A stretch of DNA of 64,000 nt from Candidatus Magnetocorallium paracelense (GTDB taxonomy: Bacteria > Nitrospirota > Thermodesulfovibrionia > Thermodesulfovibrionales > Magnetobacteriaceae): assembly GCA_029001845.1 (NCBI GenBank), contig JAREWP010000065.1:44136-108135 (forward strand), written 5' to 3'. This document shows positions 17,437 to 27,224 of this stretch, piece after piece. A model generated the notes under the pieces. That model saw only the letters and a program-made list of their open reading frames with translations. It was not told where the DNA came from and ran no database searches. How positions within the stretch are numbered: position 1 is the first letter of the stretch; each line of letters begins with the position of its first letter. The translations under genes and the position numbers were made by a program.

Positions 17437-19437
17437 TTAATCCGTTACTGCAATCTTCACCAGATTAACATAGGTGCAGGCGTCGTATTTGTTTACGGCC
17501 GTTACGACAGCCACTGAACCGATTGCTTCTATTGTGTCAGTGAAACCGTCTTCCGATGCACCCCAGGAGTAAGCGTCTGTGTGTGGGAATACTGTAATGT
17601 GGTTTTCAGTCATGTCTGTAAGTCTTATTTCATCGAAGCAGTTGTTCGTACCGTCAGGGCACTCCACAACACCGTCGTTGTCATAGGAGTATAATGTTAA
17701 TAGAGGCTGGTCCTCACTGCCTCCGGGAAGCAGCGTAACTCCCTGAAGGAATATTTCGTCCAGGCCGCGATCATCGACTATATCGACACTGCATTCCGGG
17801 GCGTTGTAAAGAGTTCCCCTGTCATCAAGGTCATATTTTCCGCAGTAGATATTCATAAAGGTCCCTTTTGTCGTTGTGTTGTAGTCCATCTCCCCCTTTC
17901 CGTCAGGCGTGGCGTTGTAACATATATAGTAGCCCTCAGGTCTGTAAACACCGTGAAATATTCGTGTAAATGGATTGTATACACCGTCATTCATAAAGAT
18001 TGGGCGGTAATTCGACGAATAAGGAAGACCGCTTGACAGAGTAATTGTAACGCCGGTTGACCCGCTCATATCATAATCGTAGACTGTATAGCGCAACCCG
18101 ATGTCTCCGTCTTTATAATCGCAAAAACTTACTTCCTCCTCCCAATAATCATTAATTAAAATCCCGTCTCCCCTGTCAACGGTGAAGGGCTCGTCCGGTT
18201 TGTCGCAATAGAAATCATTATAACTGTTAATTATAATATCCTGCATAAGAGTCATGGTGCAGTTGTTTCTATCAAAGTTCAGCATGGCGCTGTGTTTGTA
18301 GTGGGCATCGGAGCCTGCCGGCGAAGACTCATAGGCAAGGTAATAATTGTCCGTTTGCTCCCTGTCTCTTCGGATAACATTAAAATCGAATAGTTTTGTC
18401 GACTTCCCCCCATCTATGATCAAAAAGGATTTTCCTTCACAAAGAGGTTCAACGCCGCTTTGGGAGATTGAAAATGCCTGTGCCTGAATAGTATCTTTGT
18501 TATTTGTAGCCGAATAAAAAGCCAGAAAGTCGCCATCTCTTTCACCTCTGGCTATCTTTGTTCTCCTCACAGTAGAGCCCGTATCACATGGTGTACCGGG
18601 CAGTTTGTATGGAGAAGACCAGACAGGGGAGAGCGTTTCCACTGACTGTATGGCGCACATTGTCTGTTCAATGCAGTTTGACGATGTGGCTTTTGTAATA
18701 TTGGCGCCTCTGAATATTGCACCTGTCTCCAGGGCATTACAGAAGTTTGCATAGCTGAGATTTGCCTGTGAAAAATCTGCAAAACTCAGGTTGCTGTTGC
18801 TAAGGTTTGCATAGCTGAGATCAGCCCCCCTCAGTTGGGCATAGGAGAGATTCATATTGCTCAAATCGCATTGGAGGCACTTATTGGTGGTAATGGTTAT
18901 GGAAGAACCTCCATTTCCGCCGGGGCTTAATTCGCCGGCTTTTTCAGAGGGGTAAACAAAGACAGTATCGGGATTTTCATCCTCATCCTCGCCTCCGTGA
19001 TAGAGATTCATTGAATAGAGGCCCTCTTCTATGGACTCGGTCACACAGTCGTGATCTGCTTTAACATGCACCACGACCTCTCCCGATTCGTTTATTAACT
19101 TCATGTCGTGCTCTTCGTCATCATCGTCATAGAAACAGTATGTCACATCCGATGTTTTCATATGTTTAACAGGAATTTTATCATGCCCGGCAGTAACGGA
19201 ATCATTTTCATGAACCTGCTCTGCATTGCTGCTTTCAAGGTCAAAGACAATTGTATGATCCATGCCTGCAAAAATACCGGAATTCTCACTAAAATCGTGC
19301 TCATGAACAGCAGAGGCTGTGGATATAATCGCCGATGAGCCATCGGAACCGCCGCCGCCTCCACAGCTATTTAAATAAACCGTAACAGCCGTCAGAAAAA
19401 AAAAGCCAAGTATGGTATACCTGAGTTTCTGCATCAT
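17437..19437 (-). CDS. Secreted lipoprotein with pentapeptide repeats
   Basis: This 666-residue protein begins with a lipoprotein signal peptide; the lipobox YLNSC lies at about residues 21-25, followed by GGGGG. About residues 195-255 hold tandem pentapeptide repeats (CDLSNMNLSYAQLRGADLSY and onward, pattern A(D/N)LSx). The remaining 400 residues are acidic, Asp-rich and unassigned, with paired Cys that may form disulfides. It is probably attached to the outer or inner membrane facing the periplasm or outside. It follows a family A repeat and converges with nothing obvious. Confidence 0.7.
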   Translation of the reverse strand: MMQKLRYTILGFFFLTAVTVYLNSCGGGGGSDGSSAIISTASAVHEHDFSENSGIFAGMDHTIVFDLESSNAEQVHENDSVTAGHDKIPVKHMKTSDVTYCFYDDDDEEHDMKLINESGEVVVHVKADHDCVTESIEEGLYSMNLYHGGEDEDENPDTVFVYPSEKAGELSPGGNGGSSITITTNKCLQCDLSNMNLSYAQLRGADLSYANLSNSNLSFADFSQANLSYANFCNALETGAIFRGANITKATSSNCIEQTMCAIQSVETLSPVWSSPYKLPGTPCDTGSTVRRTKIARGERDGDFLAFYSATNNKDTIQAQAFSISQSGVEPLCEGKSFLIIDGGKSTKLFDFNVIRRDREQTDNYYLAYESSPAGSDAHYKHSAMLNFDRNNCTMTLMQDIIINSYNDFYCDKPDEPFTVDRGDGILINDYWEEEVSFCDYKDGDIGLRYTVYDYDMSGSTGVTITLSSGLPYSSNYRPIFMNDGVYNPFTRIFHGVYRPEGYYICYNATPDGKGEMDYNTTTKGTFMNIYCGKYDLDDRGTLYNAPECSVDIVDDRGLDEIFLQGVTLLPGGSEDQPLLTLYSYDNDGVVECPDGTNNCFDEIRLTDMTENHITVFPHTDAYSWGASEDGFTDTIEAIGSVAVVTAVNKYDACTYVNLVKIAVTD

Positions 19438-19444
19438 ATTTTAA

Positions 19445-19618
19445 CTAAAAACAGCCGTCAGCTATCAGCGGTCAGCCTTCAGCCCGGGAAAGTACTGAAT
19501 GTTATGTCAAGAATAAGCTTCCCCTTATGGGTGAATGTGTTTTGAACCATAAAGTGTTGCTATTAAAAAGCTGACAGCTGATGGCTGACAGCTAAATATT
19601 TTTTTAGGTTTAAAATTC
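19445..19618. repeat. MITE-like repeat family A, copy 3 (inverted)
   Basis: An about 174-bp copy lies in the opposite orientation to copies 1, 2 and 4. It is bounded by CTAAAAACAGCC on the left and TATTTTTTTAGG on the right and contains AAGCTTCCCCTTATGGGTG. TTTAA directly flanks both ends (19440-19444 and 19619-19623), consistent with a 5-bp target duplication. Confidence 0.7.
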
Positions 19619-19849
19619 AGGTGATTGGATTCTGTTATTATAAATAAACCCTCCCAAAGACTTCCACTCTATTTTCTTCAGTTTACTTTACTGTTTTTAA
19701 ATTAAACCAACTGCATGATCGAAAAATATGCGAGTTCGTTCAGACCACAATATATTAAAATCATACTCATTGACTTTTGCTTCTCTTTTTGTTATCCTCT
19801 GTTTAAATTTTATAAGGTTATCTGACAACTTTGATTGGATAGAATAGAA

Positions 19850-21046
19850 ATGGAGCGAATGACCATCGATAAGCAAAAAGCAAAACCATCTATACTTATT
19901 GTGGACAATAATCCCGTTAATATCGATGTGTTGGTGGACATACTTAGAGAGGACTACAGTACCAAGGCCGCGACAAATGGTGAAGCTGCGCTTGAAATAA
20001 TTACGTCCAAGAACCCGCCCGATATTATCCTGCTCGATATTATGATGCCCGGCATGGACGGATATCAGATTTGTCATAAACTAAAACAAAATGAAATTAC
20101 CAGGAGAATTCCCGTTATATTTGTTACAGCTTTAGGAGAAGCCGCCGATGAAGCGAAAGGACTGGAAACGGGCGCTGTCGATTATATAAGGAAGCCTGTG
20201 GATCCTGTTATTGTTAAAGCTCGCATACGTACTCATCTGGCTCTGAAGAATACGAGATCGGAATTACAGCAACTGTTGGACAAAACCCTGTCTGGAAGTA
20301 TAAAAACATTGAGCGACATTCTTTCTCTGGCCAAACCGGATGTTTATTCCAAGGTAACCATTATTCAAAGACATGTAAAAAAAATCATTCAATTTTTAAA
20401 TTTAAGGGAAACATGGCAGTATGAACTGGCGGCGATGTTATCGCATATCGGATTTATCATCCTTCCCGATAACTTAATAAATAAAGTACATAACGGGGAT
20501 GAACTAACACTGGAGGAGCAGGATACATATATGAGATTTCCTCAAATAGGTTATGAATTGGTGAGTAAAATACCACGTTTAGATCGTGTGGCGGAAATGA
20601 TAAAAAACCAGTTGCTCCCTTACTCTAAGATTAAAACCGATCAACAATTTTTGCAAAGCAGGCAGGAAATTTTAGGCGCTCATATTTTAAAAGTAGTAAA
20701 TGATTATCACAATTTGACAGCTCAGGGGATTACCTCGAATATGGCGCTAAAACAGATGAGTCAAGATATTGGCGATTATGAACCAACCCTGGTCAGGATA
20801 TTACGAGATGTCGTAAAAAGGGAAGAGAGCAGCCGCCTTACTAAAGAAATTAGGCTTCGTGATATGAGGCTTGGTATGATTATTGACGAAAATTTGTATA
20901 TACATCCTGACGGTCAGTCAAAAATGCTGCTCCTTGCAAAGGGCGCGGAAATTTCTTCTTCAATTATTTCCAGACTACAAATGCTTAAACATACTTTCAA
21001 TTTAGATCACACGATCCGGGTTTTAATCCCTAAAAAAGATAACTAA
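19850..21046 (+). CDS. Response regulator with degenerate HD-GYP-like output domain
   Basis: A TTG 15 bases upstream could also start it. The receiver domain (about residues 15-130) has the phosphoacceptor in ILLDIMMPGMDG, the acidic pair in VDNNPVN (a DN rather than DD pair), and the conserved Thr and Lys (VTALGE, YIRKPVD). The following helical domain aligns with HD-GYP proteins (MLSHIGFIILPDNLI...LEEQDTYMRFPQIGYELV). The metal-binding HD is SH here, and the HHE and GYP motifs are missing, so c-di-GMP hydrolysis is not expected. It may act by protein binding. No cognate kinase is adjacent. Confidence 0.75.
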   Translation: MERMTIDKQKAKPSILIVDNNPVNIDVLVDILREDYSTKAATNGEAALEIITSKNPPDIILLDIMMPGMDGYQICHKLKQNEITRRIPVIFVTALGEAADEAKGLETGAVDYIRKPVDPVIVKARIRTHLALKNTRSELQQLLDKTLSGSIKTLSDILSLAKPDVYSKVTIIQRHVKKIIQFLNLRETWQYELAAMLSHIGFIILPDNLINKVHNGDELTLEEQDTYMRFPQIGYELVSKIPRLDRVAEMIKNQLLPYSKIKTDQQFLQSRQEILGAHILKVVNDYHNLTAQGITSNMALKQMSQDIGDYEPTLVRILRDVVKREESSRLTKEIRLRDMRLGMIIDENLYIHPDGQSKMLLLAKGAEISSSIISRLQMLKHTFNLDHTIRVLIPKKDN

Positions 21047-21049
21047 TTT

Positions 21050-21120
21050 TATAACCACAAAGATCAGGTCAGCCACGAAGAAAAAAGAAAAGCTTTTTTA
21101 AATTCGTGGTCTGGTTAATT
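21050..21120. repeat. Hairpin between convergent genes
   Basis: CCACGAA (around 21073) and TTCGTGG (around 21103) form an inverted repeat around an A/T-rich loop (GAAAAGCTTTTTTAAA), just downstream of the response-regulator stop. It may serve as a transcription terminator; related CCACGAAG repeats are common intergenic elements. Confidence 0.4.
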
Positions 21121-21204
21121 TTAACTTGTGATTGTTATAACTAATTGAGTTCCGATACTATCGGAAATCCTGTTTGCTGAAAGCAGGCTGCTTTTCTCAA
21201 GTGA

Positions 21205-23145
21205 CTATATTGAGGAGTTTTGAATTTTTATAAATTCAGGCGCCTCTCTGACAACTGAAAGATCGTACTCCCAGAGTTCTACAGGGTTTTCAGTGTTAGA
21301 ATTAATGTCATTAACTTTAGGAGCAAAGCACCTTCCGCCTTCATCGGCTAAACTCGAAGGCTCCGCTTCGCTGCGCCTTCTCAAACATGACCCGCTTCCG
21401 TCGGAAGGTCCTTCACCCCTTAAGTTAATGGTATTGGTGTTAGAACAACAAAAACCAAACTTTCCATAAAAATCACGGGCAGGCTGATTTTTCACGGTTT
21501 CAATAAATTCCCCCTTTATTCTTTCCGCCCCCTTCTCCCTTGCAAGATCGCATATAAAAACAAGAACCGCCTCTTCAACCCTCCTTCCTATAACCCGGCA
21601 ACTCAATAAAAAAGTATCCAATCGCCATTGCAGGGATGATGTTTCCACTATCGCAACACCGGAAATTCCGTTATCGCCAAACTTATCATTAACAGCAACG
21701 GAGAAAACAATAAATTCCTTATGTTCCGTAAACTCCCTGATTTTCTCTTCACTATATCTCTTTGTAGTCATATTAAACTGATTTGTCTTCATTGTCAGTT
21801 GAGAGATTCTGCTTATATGTAAGGGGTTGTCCCTCTCTATTGTTACCTTCATTTCGAGGCCGGCAAGAAATTCATCGAGATTCGTAAAACAACTTTTCGA
21901 ATCCTCTCTTCTCCTTTGATCTGCATAAACCTGTCCCCTTTTTCTGTCTTCATCAGTGATTTGAAGCGTATGAAAATGATTCTCTGCCATGAGTGTTTCA
22001 AGATACAATGCAGGGTCGTCAGGCAAATCAATAACAGCCACCTCAGGGAGGGCCTTTTTAATCATTTCTCTGTTTATTACATCGTCATCGATAAAAACAA
22101 ACGAATCGATACCAATGTTCAGTTCATCAGCGATCTCCAGCATATTGGTGACCTTATCGCCCCAGTTAATCCTGATTGATGCAAAGTGCTTTTCACGAAG
22201 TATTGAATAGGGATGATTTTGAATGCCCTCCAAGGCATCGTCTCTGTTGTTTTTACTGTTAATCGCCAATATGATCCCTCTTTTGTAGAGGGAGAGTATA
22301 TATCTCTGGAACTCCATAAAAGGTCGCCCCTCTGTTGTGGGTCCCAACTGAATACCTTCAATGCCGTCTTCGCCGATTATCCCTCCCCACAACGTATTGT
22401 CGAGATCCAAAACAAGACATTTCCTGGAAATGGCGACAAAGGGCTTTATGTATGCCAGATAGGCTTTGCACAAAGCAGGCATATAGTGCAGGTCAAGCTT
22501 CATGTCTCCAAGGTAGTACATCTTGCTGTTAAAAACCCTGTCTTTACCCAATCGAGACAAAAAGGAGTCATAATCAAAGACAAATATTGAGGAGTCCTGC
22601 TTACAGATATCTCGCAGCATGCTGTTTATATAAGTTATTGACTCCTGAAAACCAAATCCCTGTTTATTTTCAAGTATTCCCATTGAGGAGTAAACGGGCG
22701 TTTCAAGATTATGTACAATAATTGAGGCGTTGAATCTCTCTTTCGCCTTTTGCATAAGATATTTAATTTCCTCAACTTTTTGGTCCGCCCATATCCTTCG
22801 TCTCTCCTCTGAAAGAACATAGGGATCAAGATAATAATCTCCGGCGACTGATCTTGTATCAATAAAAAGGAAAATAATCTGAGGGGCGAAAGTAGACATA
22901 TTGCCGTGAGGGTCAATAATCTCCTGTACATGCTGATTATAACCGCCCACGTAGATATCTGCTAAAATATTCGCCAGATAGCACTCAACAAAAAGTATCT
23001 CTCTTATCCCGCGAATATTAAAGCTCGAAAGAACGGCGATCTTTACTCTTTTTTTCCCCGGAGTATCCTCATTAAACAATTCATGATGAAACTGCTTGTA
23101 CAGAGAAAAATAGTCGGCTATTGTATAAGGCTTTGGATTCGGCAT
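21205..23145 (-). CDS. FkbH-like HAD-IIIC protein (glyceryl-unit loading), with in-frame mobile element
   Basis: This protein of 646 residues has an N-terminal SGNH-like region (to about 215). The HAD motif I CLVLDLDNTLWGG is near residue 245, HAD acid motif FIDDD near 350, and a GNAT-like C-terminal region ends WEYDLS. FkbH-type proteins take glycerate from 1,3-bisphosphoglycerate and load it on an ACP as a glyceryl or methoxymalonyl-type building block, which would fit the AT-less PKS in this window. Residues about 567-615 are foreign: a 135-bp repeat plus a 9-bp target duplication inserted in frame at the sequence CCSNTENP. No other PKS tailoring genes are adjacent, so the link to the PKS is inference. 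Confidence 0.82.
   Translation of the reverse strand: MPNPKPYTIADYFSLYKQFHHELFNEDTPGKKRVKIAVLSSFNIRGIREILFVECYLANILADIYVGGYNQHVQEIIDPHGNMSTFAPQIIFLFIDTRSVAGDYYLDPYVLSEERRRIWADQKVEEIKYLMQKAKERFNASIIVHNLETPVYSSMGILENKQGFGFQESITYINSMLRDICKQDSSIFVFDYDSFLSRLGKDRVFNSKMYYLGDMKLDLHYMPALCKAYLAYIKPFVAISRKCLVLDLDNTLWGGIIGEDGIEGIQLGPTTEGRPFMEFQRYILSLYKRGIILAINSKNNRDDALEGIQNHPYSILREKHFASIRINWGDKVTNMLEIADELNIGIDSFVFIDDDVINREMIKKALPEVAVIDLPDDPALYLETLMAENHFHTLQITDEDRKRGQVYADQRRREDSKSCFTNLDEFLAGLEMKVTIERDNPLHISRISQLTMKTNQFNMTTKRYSEEKIREFTEHKEFIVFSVAVNDKFGDNGISGVAIVETSSLQWRLDTFLLSCRVIGRRVEEAVLVFICDLAREKGAERIKGEFIETVKNQPARDFYGKFGFCCSNTNTINLRGEGPSDGSGSCLRRRSEAEPSSLADEGGRCFAPKVNDINSNTENPVELWEYDLSVVREAPEFIKIQNSSI
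21293..21445. mobile_element. Family B MITE-like element inside the FkbH-like gene
   Basis: The 135-bp element (21302-21436) is flanked by the exact 9-bp direct repeat GTGTTAGAA at 21293-21301 and 21437-21445. Its ends are imperfect inverted copies (TTAATGTCATTAACTTTAGG and CAATACCATTAACTTAAGG on opposite strands). The centre is a GC-rich palindrome around CGAAGGCTCCGCTTCG. Element plus duplicated target total 144 bp, exactly 48 codons, without a stop. The element at 24225-24358 is nearly identical in inverse orientation. Confidence 0.88.
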
Positions 23146-23169
23146 GTAAGTAGGGTGACCTCAACTGAA

Positions 23170-23319
23170 CCTAAAACAGCATTTAGCTGTCAGCTCTTTC
23201 ATTGCAACACTTTATGGTTCAAAACAGGTTCACCCATAAGGTGAAGCTTATTATTGGCATAACATCAATTCTTTCTTTAGCTGAAGGCTGACCACTGATA
23301 GCTGACTGCTGTTTTTAGG
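23170..23319. repeat. MITE-like repeat family A, copy 4
   Basis: A 150-bp copy is bounded by CCTAAAACAG and CTGTTTTTAGG. It is flanked by CTGAA on both sides (23165-23169 and 23320-23324), the clearest target duplication in the family. It is nearly identical to copy 1 and lies in the promoter region between the divergent FkbH-like and slyD genes. Confidence 0.78.
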
Positions 23320-23500
23320 CTGAATCGTCAGAAATATTTTTAGGTTAAACAAAGAAGAGAGGAAATGTAAAGGAGCAGAAAAAGTGGTAATAGAGAAAGA
23401 TGCCTCACGAAAATTGTAAGAACCGCATGCTTTGTAAAATCTTGTGATTCTCATTTGCTCTGTGTTATATTCAATGTATCTTAAGAAAGCGGAGGTATTT

Positions 23501-24043
23501 ATGAAAATAACCACGGAGCCTCATTCCTATGTTGCAATCGACTACTCTCTTACACTTGATTCAGGTGAAGAGGTTGACAAAACAGAACCTGATAAACCAC
23601 TTAGTTTTATTACAGGTCTCGGGCAGGTAATCCCGGGTCTTGAAAAACAGCTTCTCGGCTTGGAAGCAGGAAACGCCAAAAAAATTATCGTAGAGGCTGA
23701 AGACGCCTTTGGGCCTGTCAATCAGGAGCTGATCCAGGAAATTCCTTTAAGCAACTTTCCTGATAAACAAAAAGTCGAGCCCGGCATGTCATTTCAGGCG
23801 CAAGGCCCGTCAGGCCCGTTAATGTTGAAAATTCAATCCGTAAATGACGATACAGCAACAGTGAATCTTAATCACCCGATGGCCGGCGAACGTCTTAACT
23901 TCGATGTCAAAGTGCTTGAGGTCCGTGAATCGACTGCCGCCGAACTTGCTGCGGCTAACAGTTGCGGCTGCGGCCCGGGCGTGGAATGCACACCCCATCA
24001 CCAATCAAGTTGTGGTCCGAGCTCAGGTTGCGGTTGCGGGTAA
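23501..24043 (+). CDS. slyD: FKBP-type peptidyl-prolyl isomerase SlyD
   Basis: The start at 23501 is chosen for its GGAGG ribosome site; an in-frame ATG upstream would give 199 residues instead of 180. The FKBP part reads VAIDYSLTLDSGEEVDKT, then GLGQVIPGLEKQLLGLEAG and later NHPMAGERLNFDVKVLEV. The insert-in-flap (about residues 70-130) is the SlyD chaperone domain. The C-terminal tail is Cys/His-rich (NSCGCGPGVECTPHHQSSCG), as in metal-binding SlyD that serves nickel and hydrogenase maturation. It is cytosolic. A terminator at 24056-24105 follows. Confidence 0.9.
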   Translation: MKITTEPHSYVAIDYSLTLDSGEEVDKTEPDKPLSFITGLGQVIPGLEKQLLGLEAGNAKKIIVEAEDAFGPVNQELIQEIPLSNFPDKQKVEPGMSFQAQGPSGPLMLKIQSVNDDTATVNLNHPMAGERLNFDVKVLEVRESTAAELAAANSCGCGPGVECTPHHQSSCGPSSGCGCG

Positions 24044-24055
24044 AGTAAAAGATAT

Positions 24056-24105
24056 AAACCTGCAGATCGACAGGGTTGTAAAACCTGGTCTGCAGGTTTT
24101 TTTTT
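24056..24105 (+). terminator. Rho-independent terminator after slyD
   Basis: AAACCTGCAGA (24056-24066) pairs with TCTGCAGGTTT (24089-24099) and is followed by a run of T. It lies 12 bases after the slyD stop codon. Confidence 0.85.
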
Positions 24106-24224
24106 AATCTCTGAGATAACATAGGCTCCTCAAACAATATTTTAACAATCTTTTAAACAGAGAATCCTCTCAATGAACCCCTCTGATCATGTAATTATCG
24201 ATAATATTCAAATTTGAAATAATT

Positions 24225-24358
24225 CAATTCCATTAACATAAGGGGTGAAGCACTTTCCGACGGAAGCGGGTCATGTTTGAGAAGGCGCAGCGAAGCGGAG
24301 CCTTCGAGTTTAGCCGCTGAAGGCGGAAGGTGCTTTGCTCCTTATGTTAATGACATTG
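24225..24358. mobile_element. Family B MITE-like element, intergenic copy
   Basis: This 134-bp element runs from CAATTCCATTAACATAAGG to GTTAATGACATTG, with the same GC-rich core (GGGTCATGTTTGAGAAGG...) as the copy inside the FkbH-like gene but inverted. No clear target duplication remains. It lies between slyD and the hybrid kinase gene. Confidence 0.85.
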
Positions 24359-24485
24359 ATTGGTGATCAATAAAAAACGCAAAGTTTTTCGATAACGTAT
24401 TTTTTGCCTAATCGTCTTCAACCTTCGGTTTATACACCTAAGCAGTTACTCTGTTTTTTAGTTTAAATAAGATTTTTTATTCAAT

Positions 24486-27200
24486 ATGACTGATTTTACT
24501 GCCGATTTTTTACTTAAAATACTTGGGAAAAGCCCTCAGGGTATAATTATTCTTGATTCCGAGACGCGCATCATTTTCTGGAATCGCTGGATGGAAAAAG
24601 CATCCAGAATTATTATAGAAAAAGTGAGAGGGAAATATTTTAACGATGTTTTCCCGGAGCTCACGGATTCCCGTATTGCCCGCGGTATAGAGAATGCGCT
24701 TTCCCAGGGTCTCCCGACGACTTTGTCACATAAACTGACAAACAGACCTTTCCCCCTCTTTTCACCAACTGCCAATCCTGAAAAGGATGAGAGGTTGAGC
24801 CAGGTTGTGCTTATCAGTGGCATTCGGTTAGAGGATAAAACCTTCCGCTGCGTCATTCGTATTCAGGATATTACCGATACCGTGTCTCGCGAGCAGCTCC
24901 TTCGTGATCAGACAGAGGAGTTGAAAATAGCGAAGGAAATGGCTCAAAGTGCAAATAAAGCAAAGGGAGATTTTCTTGCCAATATGAGCCATGAAATACG
25001 TACTCCGATGAATGCAATCATCGGCATGGCCCATCTGGCGCTTCAAACGGAGTTAAACGATAAACAGTTCGATTATCTAAATAAAATACAGAGATCGGCC
25101 CAATCGCTATTAGGTATAATTAACGACATTCTCGACTTTTCCAAAATAGAGGCAGGAAAGCTCGACATGGAGTTTATCCCCTTTCATTTGGACGAAGTAC
25201 TTCATAATGTCTCCAATCTGGTAACCATAAAGGCCGAAGAAAAGGGACTGGAGTTCTGTTTCTCCGTGACAAAAGACGTCCCCCTGGCCCTTGTGGGAGA
25301 TCCTTTGCGCCTCGGCCAAATACTGGTCAACCTCTCGAACAATGCCGTTAAATTCACATCCAGTGGAGAAATTATAATTCACATAGGGCTGGACCGCCTT
25401 ACGAACGAAGAGGTGAGAATCCATTTTTCGGTTAAAGACACAGGAATCGGAATGACAAAGGAAGAGATCGACGCTCTTTTTCAGCCTTTCACCCAGGCCG
25501 ATACATCTACCACGCGTAAGTATGGTGGTACGGGATTAGGACTGACGATATGTAAGCGACTTGTAGAAATGATGAGCGGAAGTCTCCGTGTAGAGAGCGA
25601 GCCCGGGAAGGGGAGTACTTTTCATTTTACTGCGCGCTTCGCAAGGCAAAACAGCGACAGACGTCGTTTCCGACTGCCTTCAAGGAAATATGTAGGTCTG
25701 CGAGTTCTTGTCGCCGACGATAATCAGGCCTCAAGAGAGATATTGACATACGCCCTGGAATCATTTTCTTTTAAAGTAACGCCTGTGGCGTCGGGTATGG
25801 AAGCCCTCGGTGAGCTGGAAAGAACTAAGGACAACCCTTATGATATGGTTTTTCTTGACTGGAAGATGCCTGAAATGGACGGTATAAAGACTGCTCGGGA
25901 GATCAATAAGCTGAGTTATCTGGAGAAGATTCCAAAGATAATTATGGTTACGGCCTATGGAAGGGAGGAGGTTTTACAGGCGGCAAGTGAAGCTGAGCTG
26001 GACTCCGTATTAATCAAACCTGTCAGTCTGTCAATGATGTTTGAAACAATTCTGGCCGTTGTAGGTGAGAAAGTCTCCTGCAAAACACTCTTTTCGCCGC
26101 AAGGAGAAATGAATATAAGCGGAATCGAAACTCTCCGGGGCGTACGAATTTTGGTAGTAGAAGACAACAATATCAACCGTCAGGTAGCATTGGAGCTTCT
26201 TGAAAGCGCAGGGCTCCGAGTCGAAGTCGCCCTTAACGGTCTTGAAGCTGTGGAGATTGTCAGGAAGGAACATTTTAATGCCGTACTTATGGACATACAG
26301 ATGCCTGAAATGGACGGGTATGAGGCCACCAGAGTAATACGTGAAGACCCCTGTAATAAAGACTTACCGATATTGGCAATGACAGCCAATGTCATGACAG
26401 GCGAGATGGAGAAGTGCCTGGCAGCCGGCATGAACGACCATATAGGAAAACCGATAGATCCTGCAATTCTTTATAAGGCGCTTGTTAAATGGATCAAACC
26501 TGAAGATATCGTTGAAAAAGAACCGATCTCATGTCGTTTCCAAGACAGTGGAGGCGGGCCGGAGCCCTCATTGCCCGATTTTCTGCCGGGAATCGATCTC
26601 ACAGCCGGCCTGAAGAGAATCGGCGGAAACCGCACTCTTTATTTGAAGCTTCTAAGGGAATTCCGTAGTAAATATATGCATTGCCATGAAATGATCGAAT
26701 CGGGTCTGGAAAGCGGTGACGATGCGGGAGTACAAAGACTTATACATACTTTAAAAGGCGTTTCAGGTACGATAGGCGCAGTAGAACTCCATATGTCGAC
26801 AAGGGAGTTGGAGGAGTCATTTAAACAGGATAGAAACCTCGGGCCGTATTTGGAAAAATTTAAAATTTCTCTGGATATCGTTGTGGGAGGGTTATCGATT
26901 TTTAAAACCGAAGATTTCAATGTACCGGAACGGACTCAGTCCGGTCAAAAGATTTATATCGATCCCGATACCGCTGAAAAACTTTCTCCCGTTGTAAATC
27001 GACTTATGAACCTTCTTGAGGAAGGAGATTCCGCCTCTTCGAGTGAATTACAAGTTCTGAAAGAGATTCTTTGCAATCTGCCCGAGATAGAAGAATTGAG
27101 AGAGATGGAGTTGAAGATTAACGATTATGAGTTTGATGAAGCACTGGAAATATTGAAAACTTTTTTGGATGTATCAGGCGTTACGAGTCAGTCGAGTTAA
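24486..27200 (+). CDS. Hybrid sensor histidine kinase (PAS-HisKA-HATPase-REC-REC-HPt)
   Basis: This 904-residue protein has no transmembrane segment. In order: PAS domain (about 5-135; [19 protein letters not shown]), short coiled coil, HisKA with the phosphorylated His in [14 protein letters not shown] (near 173), HATPase with NNAVKF, DTGIGM and [13 protein letters not shown], receiver 1 ([12 protein letters not shown]...[12 protein letters not shown]), receiver 2 ([12 protein letters not shown]...[15 protein letters not shown]) and HPt ([14 protein letters not shown] near 757). All phosphorelay residues are present. A cytosolic signal is likely. No response-regulator gene follows. Confidence 0.92.
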   Translation: MTDFTADFLLKILGKSPQGIIILDSETRIIFWNRWMEKASRIIIEKVRGKYFNDVFPELTDSRIARGIENALSQGLPTTLSHKLTNRPFPLFSPTANPEKDERLSQVVLISGIRLEDKTFRCVIRIQDITDTVSREQLLRDQTEELKIAKEMAQSANKAKGDFLANMSHEIRTPMNAIIGMAHLALQTELNDKQFDYLNKIQRSAQSLLGIINDILDFSKIEAGKLDMEFIPFHLDEVLHNVSNLVTIKAEEKGLEFCFSVTKDVPLALVGDPLRLGQILVNLSNNAVKFTSSGEIIIHIGLDRLTNEEVRIHFSVKDTGIGMTKEEIDALFQPFTQADTSTTRKYGGTGLGLTICKRLVEMMSGSLRVESEPGKGSTFHFTARFARQNSDRRRFRLPSRKYVGLRVLVADDNQASREILTYALESFSFKVTPVASGMEALGELERTKDNPYDMVFLDWKMPEMDGIKTAREINKLSYLEKIPKIIMVTAYGREEVLQAASEAELDSVLIKPVSLSMMFETILAVVGEKVSCKTLFSPQGEMNISGIETLRGVRILVVEDNNINRQVALELLESAGLRVEVALNGLEAVEIVRKEHFNAVLMDIQMPEMDGYEATRVIREDPCNKDLPILAMTANVMTGEMEKCLAAGMNDHIGKPIDPAILYKALVKWIKPEDIVEKEPISCRFQDSGGGPEPSLPDFLPGIDLTAGLKRIGGNRTLYLKLLREFRSKYMHCHEMIESGLESGDDAGVQRLIHTLKGVSGTIGAVELHMSTRELEESFKQDRNLGPYLEKFKISLDIVVGGLSIFKTEDFNVPERTQSGQKIYIDPDTAEKLSPVVNRLMNLLEEGDSASSSELQVLKEILCNLPEIEELREMELKINDYEFDEALEILKTFLDVSGVTSQSS

Positions 27201-27224
27201 CGTCATTCGGACGGACTTCATAAA

